A stretch of DNA of 64,000 bases from UBA2779 sp965232615 (GTDB lineage Bacteria; Spirochaetota; Spirochaetia; DSM-2461). Shown piece by piece: positions 62,208 through 64,000 of this stretch. The notes beneath the pieces are model-generated. The model saw only the letters and a list, made by a program, of their open reading frames with translations, ran no database searches and was not told the origin of the DNA. A program made the translations under genes and the position numbers. Every line of letters starts with the position of its first letter. The first letter of the stretch is position 1. The stretch covers positions 806,001 through 870,000 of the forward strand of contig OZ246985.1 of the NCBI GenBank assembly GCA_965232615.1. The letters are read 5' to 3'.

Positions 62208-64000
62208 TCATGTGCTATCATAGTTTTTACGTAGAACACGGCGCATGATTTTGTTCGAAGCGGTACGCGGCAGTTCTGCTGTTATTACCACATCATATAT
62301 CCTGAAGAGGGGATTCAACTGTTCCTTGATTATTTTCTGCATCAACTTTTTGAGTGCATTGGCAGTAACAGGTTCATCAGTTACCGCATAAATCACCAGA
62401 CGGCTGGGACCGCCGCTGGAGTCAGACACCGCAATGGCCGCAGTCTGCTGAACCTCATCCATTTTATTCAGTATTCGTTCAATTTCTATCGAGCTTACTT
62501 TAATGCCGCCAAGATTCATTGTATCATCAACTCGGCCATGCATACGGAAATATCCCCCTCCCAGATGTTCACACTGATCTCCATGGCGGCGAAGCCGTAC
62601 TGTGTATTCCTGTCCATCTTCCCGGAGGATACCAGCCAGCCGTGATGGTGGGGCAGGAGTGTCAGCATAATAGATTTTATGGTGATTACGGTTGATCAGA
62701 TTGATTGAAAGCCCTATGGATGGAGCGATTAAAAAGACTTCTCCGCTTTCCGCTTCATATCCATCCTCATCCAGAATAACAAACTCCATACCGAGTGAGG
62801 GTGTTGAAAAGATTCCGGGAACGGACGGCCTTACTACTGTCCCGGAAATATAACCGCCTCCTATTTCGGTGCCGCCACAGTACTCTATGACAGGCCGGTA
62901 TCCTGCGAGGGTCATGAGATAGAACATATCATCGGCGTTGGAGCACTCCCCGGTTGAACTGAACACCCGCACGGAACTCCAGTCGAGTCCGAGCATGCAG
63001 TCCGTGCTCCGCCAGGAGCGGATCATACTCGGCACAAGTCCCAGAATATTGACACCAGCATTCTGAACAAATCTACCGAATTGTCTGTCAGTTGGGGCCT
63101 CACTGTAAAGGGCGATAGTTCCCTGATTGATCAGAGTAGCAAAAATGATCCAGGGGCCCATCATCCAGCCGAGATTAGTTGGCCATGCCGCAACATCGCC
63201 AGGACGAATGTCATGATGGAGATGACCGTCAGCGGCACATTTGACGGGTGTTGTCTGGGTCCAGGGTATGGCTTTCGTGTCGCCCGTTGTTCCTGAAGAG
63301 AAGAGGATGTTGATAATCGCATCCGGAGTACATTTAACAGAGTCGAAATTCGTATCATTGCAGAGGAAGTCTTTCCATGTTAAGTCGCCGTTGCGAAGTG
63401 TTATTCTCCGCGACTCATCATCGGCGCTCACGGAGGAGGTCAGTACAATAGTCAATGGGGAGTCCGCAGCAGTAACTTTTTCGTACAAGGGTAAAACCTT
63501 GTCCCCTCTTGTCAGGTAATCCTGGGTAAAAACAGCTCTGGCATTGCTAATTCTGATGCGTTTGGCAATTTCCTCCGGAGCGAAACTGTCCGCTATCGAT
63601 ACCGCTGTACATCCGGCCTTGATGATGCCAAGGTAGATAAAACATGATTCTGCTGTCATAGGCATGTCAATGGCAATGGCGGTACCAGGAGGTAGTCCCA
63701 CGCGGCACAGGCTGTTAGCGACACGGTTTACCTGACAGAGGAGTTCATGGCGGCTGATCGTTTTCAACGAACCTGATTCCTCGGATAGTAATATGGCTGG
63801 AGCATTAACGTCTGTATCAATGCATGAATCGACGATGTTGAGTGTTGCTCCTGGAAACCACTCTGGATGCTCAATACCCTGGGATAAGTCCATCGTTCTG
63901 GAGGGAAGATCAGAAAAACGAATATTGAGTGTTGAGGTCATGCTTTTCCAGAATTCACTGCGATTCCCGGCAGTCCACGCATGGAATTGATTGTATGATT
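62208..64000 (-). CDS. AMP-forming acyl-CoA synthetase-like enzyme, 5' end beyond the window
   Basis: The enzyme activates a carboxylic acid through an adenylate to a CoA thioester. NILFSSGTTGDTKAIPWTQ is the P-loop-like motif, EYCGGTEIGGGYISG the A5 region, YFRMHGRVDDTMNLGGIKVSS the hinge, and PRTASNKIMRRVLRK the catalytic Lys region. The frame stays open upstream of ATG 63941 to the window edge, reading HAWTAGNRSEFWKSM, which resembles the ACS N-terminal segment with W..FW. The true start is therefore outside. The closest layout I recall is the plant AAE17/AAE18-like group, not acetyl-CoA synthetase itself. The substrate is unknown. Confidence 0.88.
   Translation of the reverse strand, partial: SYNQFHAWTAGNRSEFWKSMTSTLNIRFSDLPSRTMDLSQGIEHPEWFPGATLNIVDSCIDTDVNAPAILLSEESGSLKTISRHELLCQVNRVANSLCRVGLPPGTAIAIDMPMTAESCFIYLGIIKAGCTAVSIADSFAPEEIAKRIRISNARAVFTQDYLTRGDKVLPLYEKVTAADSPLTIVLTSSVSADDESRRITLRNGDLTWKDFLCNDTNFDSVKCTPDAIINILFSSGTTGDTKAIPWTQTTPVKCAADGHLHHDIRPGDVAAWPTNLGWMMGPWIIFATLINQGTIALYSEAPTDRQFGRFVQNAGVNILGLVPSMIRSWRSTDCMLGLDWSSVRVFSSTGECSNADDMFYLMTLAGYRPVIEYCGGTEIGGGYISGTVVRPSVPGIFSTPSLGMEFVILDEDGYEAESGEVFLIAPSIGLSINLINRNHHKIYYADTPAPPSRLAGILREDGQEYTVRLRRHGDQCEHLGGGYFRMHGRVDDTMNLGGIKVSSIEIERILNKMDEVQQTAAIAVSDSSGGPSRLVIYAVTDEPVTANALKKLMQKIIKEQLNPLFRIYDVVITAELPRTASNKIMRRVLRKNYDST

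Overview
The window looks like a chromosomal segment of a free-living or sediment-type spirochaete (Spirochaetota, moderate confidence). The clues are a monomeric NADP isocitrate dehydrogenase, GTP-type PEP carboxykinase, a ParE/ParC pair of the divergent non-gyrase type, tandem Rpn nucleases, and a degenerate integron integrase pointing the same way as the genes beside it, which is the reversed layout known from Treponema denticola. GC content is intermediate, falling in a few AT-rich islands.

Region 1 (1-12.2 kb) is an accessory island. It holds a GHKL-ATPase/metalloprotease fusion, four near-identical tandem Rpn PD-(D/E)XK nuclease genes that differ in the number of a 4-residue repeat plus a scrambled fifth copy, an integron-type integrase remnant, an IS3 remnant killed by two nonsense codons, a P-loop NTPase/TPR gene pair with an NLR-like layout (second gene frameshifted), and an IS91-family transposase remnant between two 45-bp direct repeats.

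Region 2 (12.3-64 kb) is mostly housekeeping. Aromatic amino acid genes are scattered through it (aroA, a fused DAHP synthase-prephenate dehydratase, aroB). Central metabolism is represented by gap, icd, pckG and a CoA ligase cut by the window end. Envelope and stress genes include a polyprenyl-phosphate sugar transferase with a glycosyltransferase and a BamA-like barrel, a response regulator-kinase-HtrA run, and a DUF4389-DUF4870-M48 run. Nucleic-acid genes include nth, an RNB exoribonuclease, rnz, parE-parC, tsaE, nrdJ and tRNA-Phe. There are also proC-ptsP, metK-amrS, an ABC permease/ATPase pair, pncA, a CBS/DRTGG family II pyrophosphatase and a diacylglycerol kinase-like enzyme. Several adjacent pairs overlap by 1-4 bases, suggesting translational coupling.

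A family of short non-autonomous elements runs through region 2. Ends read GGGCACCTCTAAAAAACC or GGGTACCTCTAAAAAACAGC inverted at the other side, and three intact copies have 4-bp target duplications. These elements supply the stop codons of ppaC and tsaE, and explain several spurious reading frames. The most notable single locus is a lipoprotein with a DUF1566/Lcl lectin-like C-terminus rich in AAC and TAC codons, followed 20 bases after the stop by a perfect 15-bp hairpin. This is the architecture of a diversity-generating-retroelement target, although no reverse transcriptase lies in this window.
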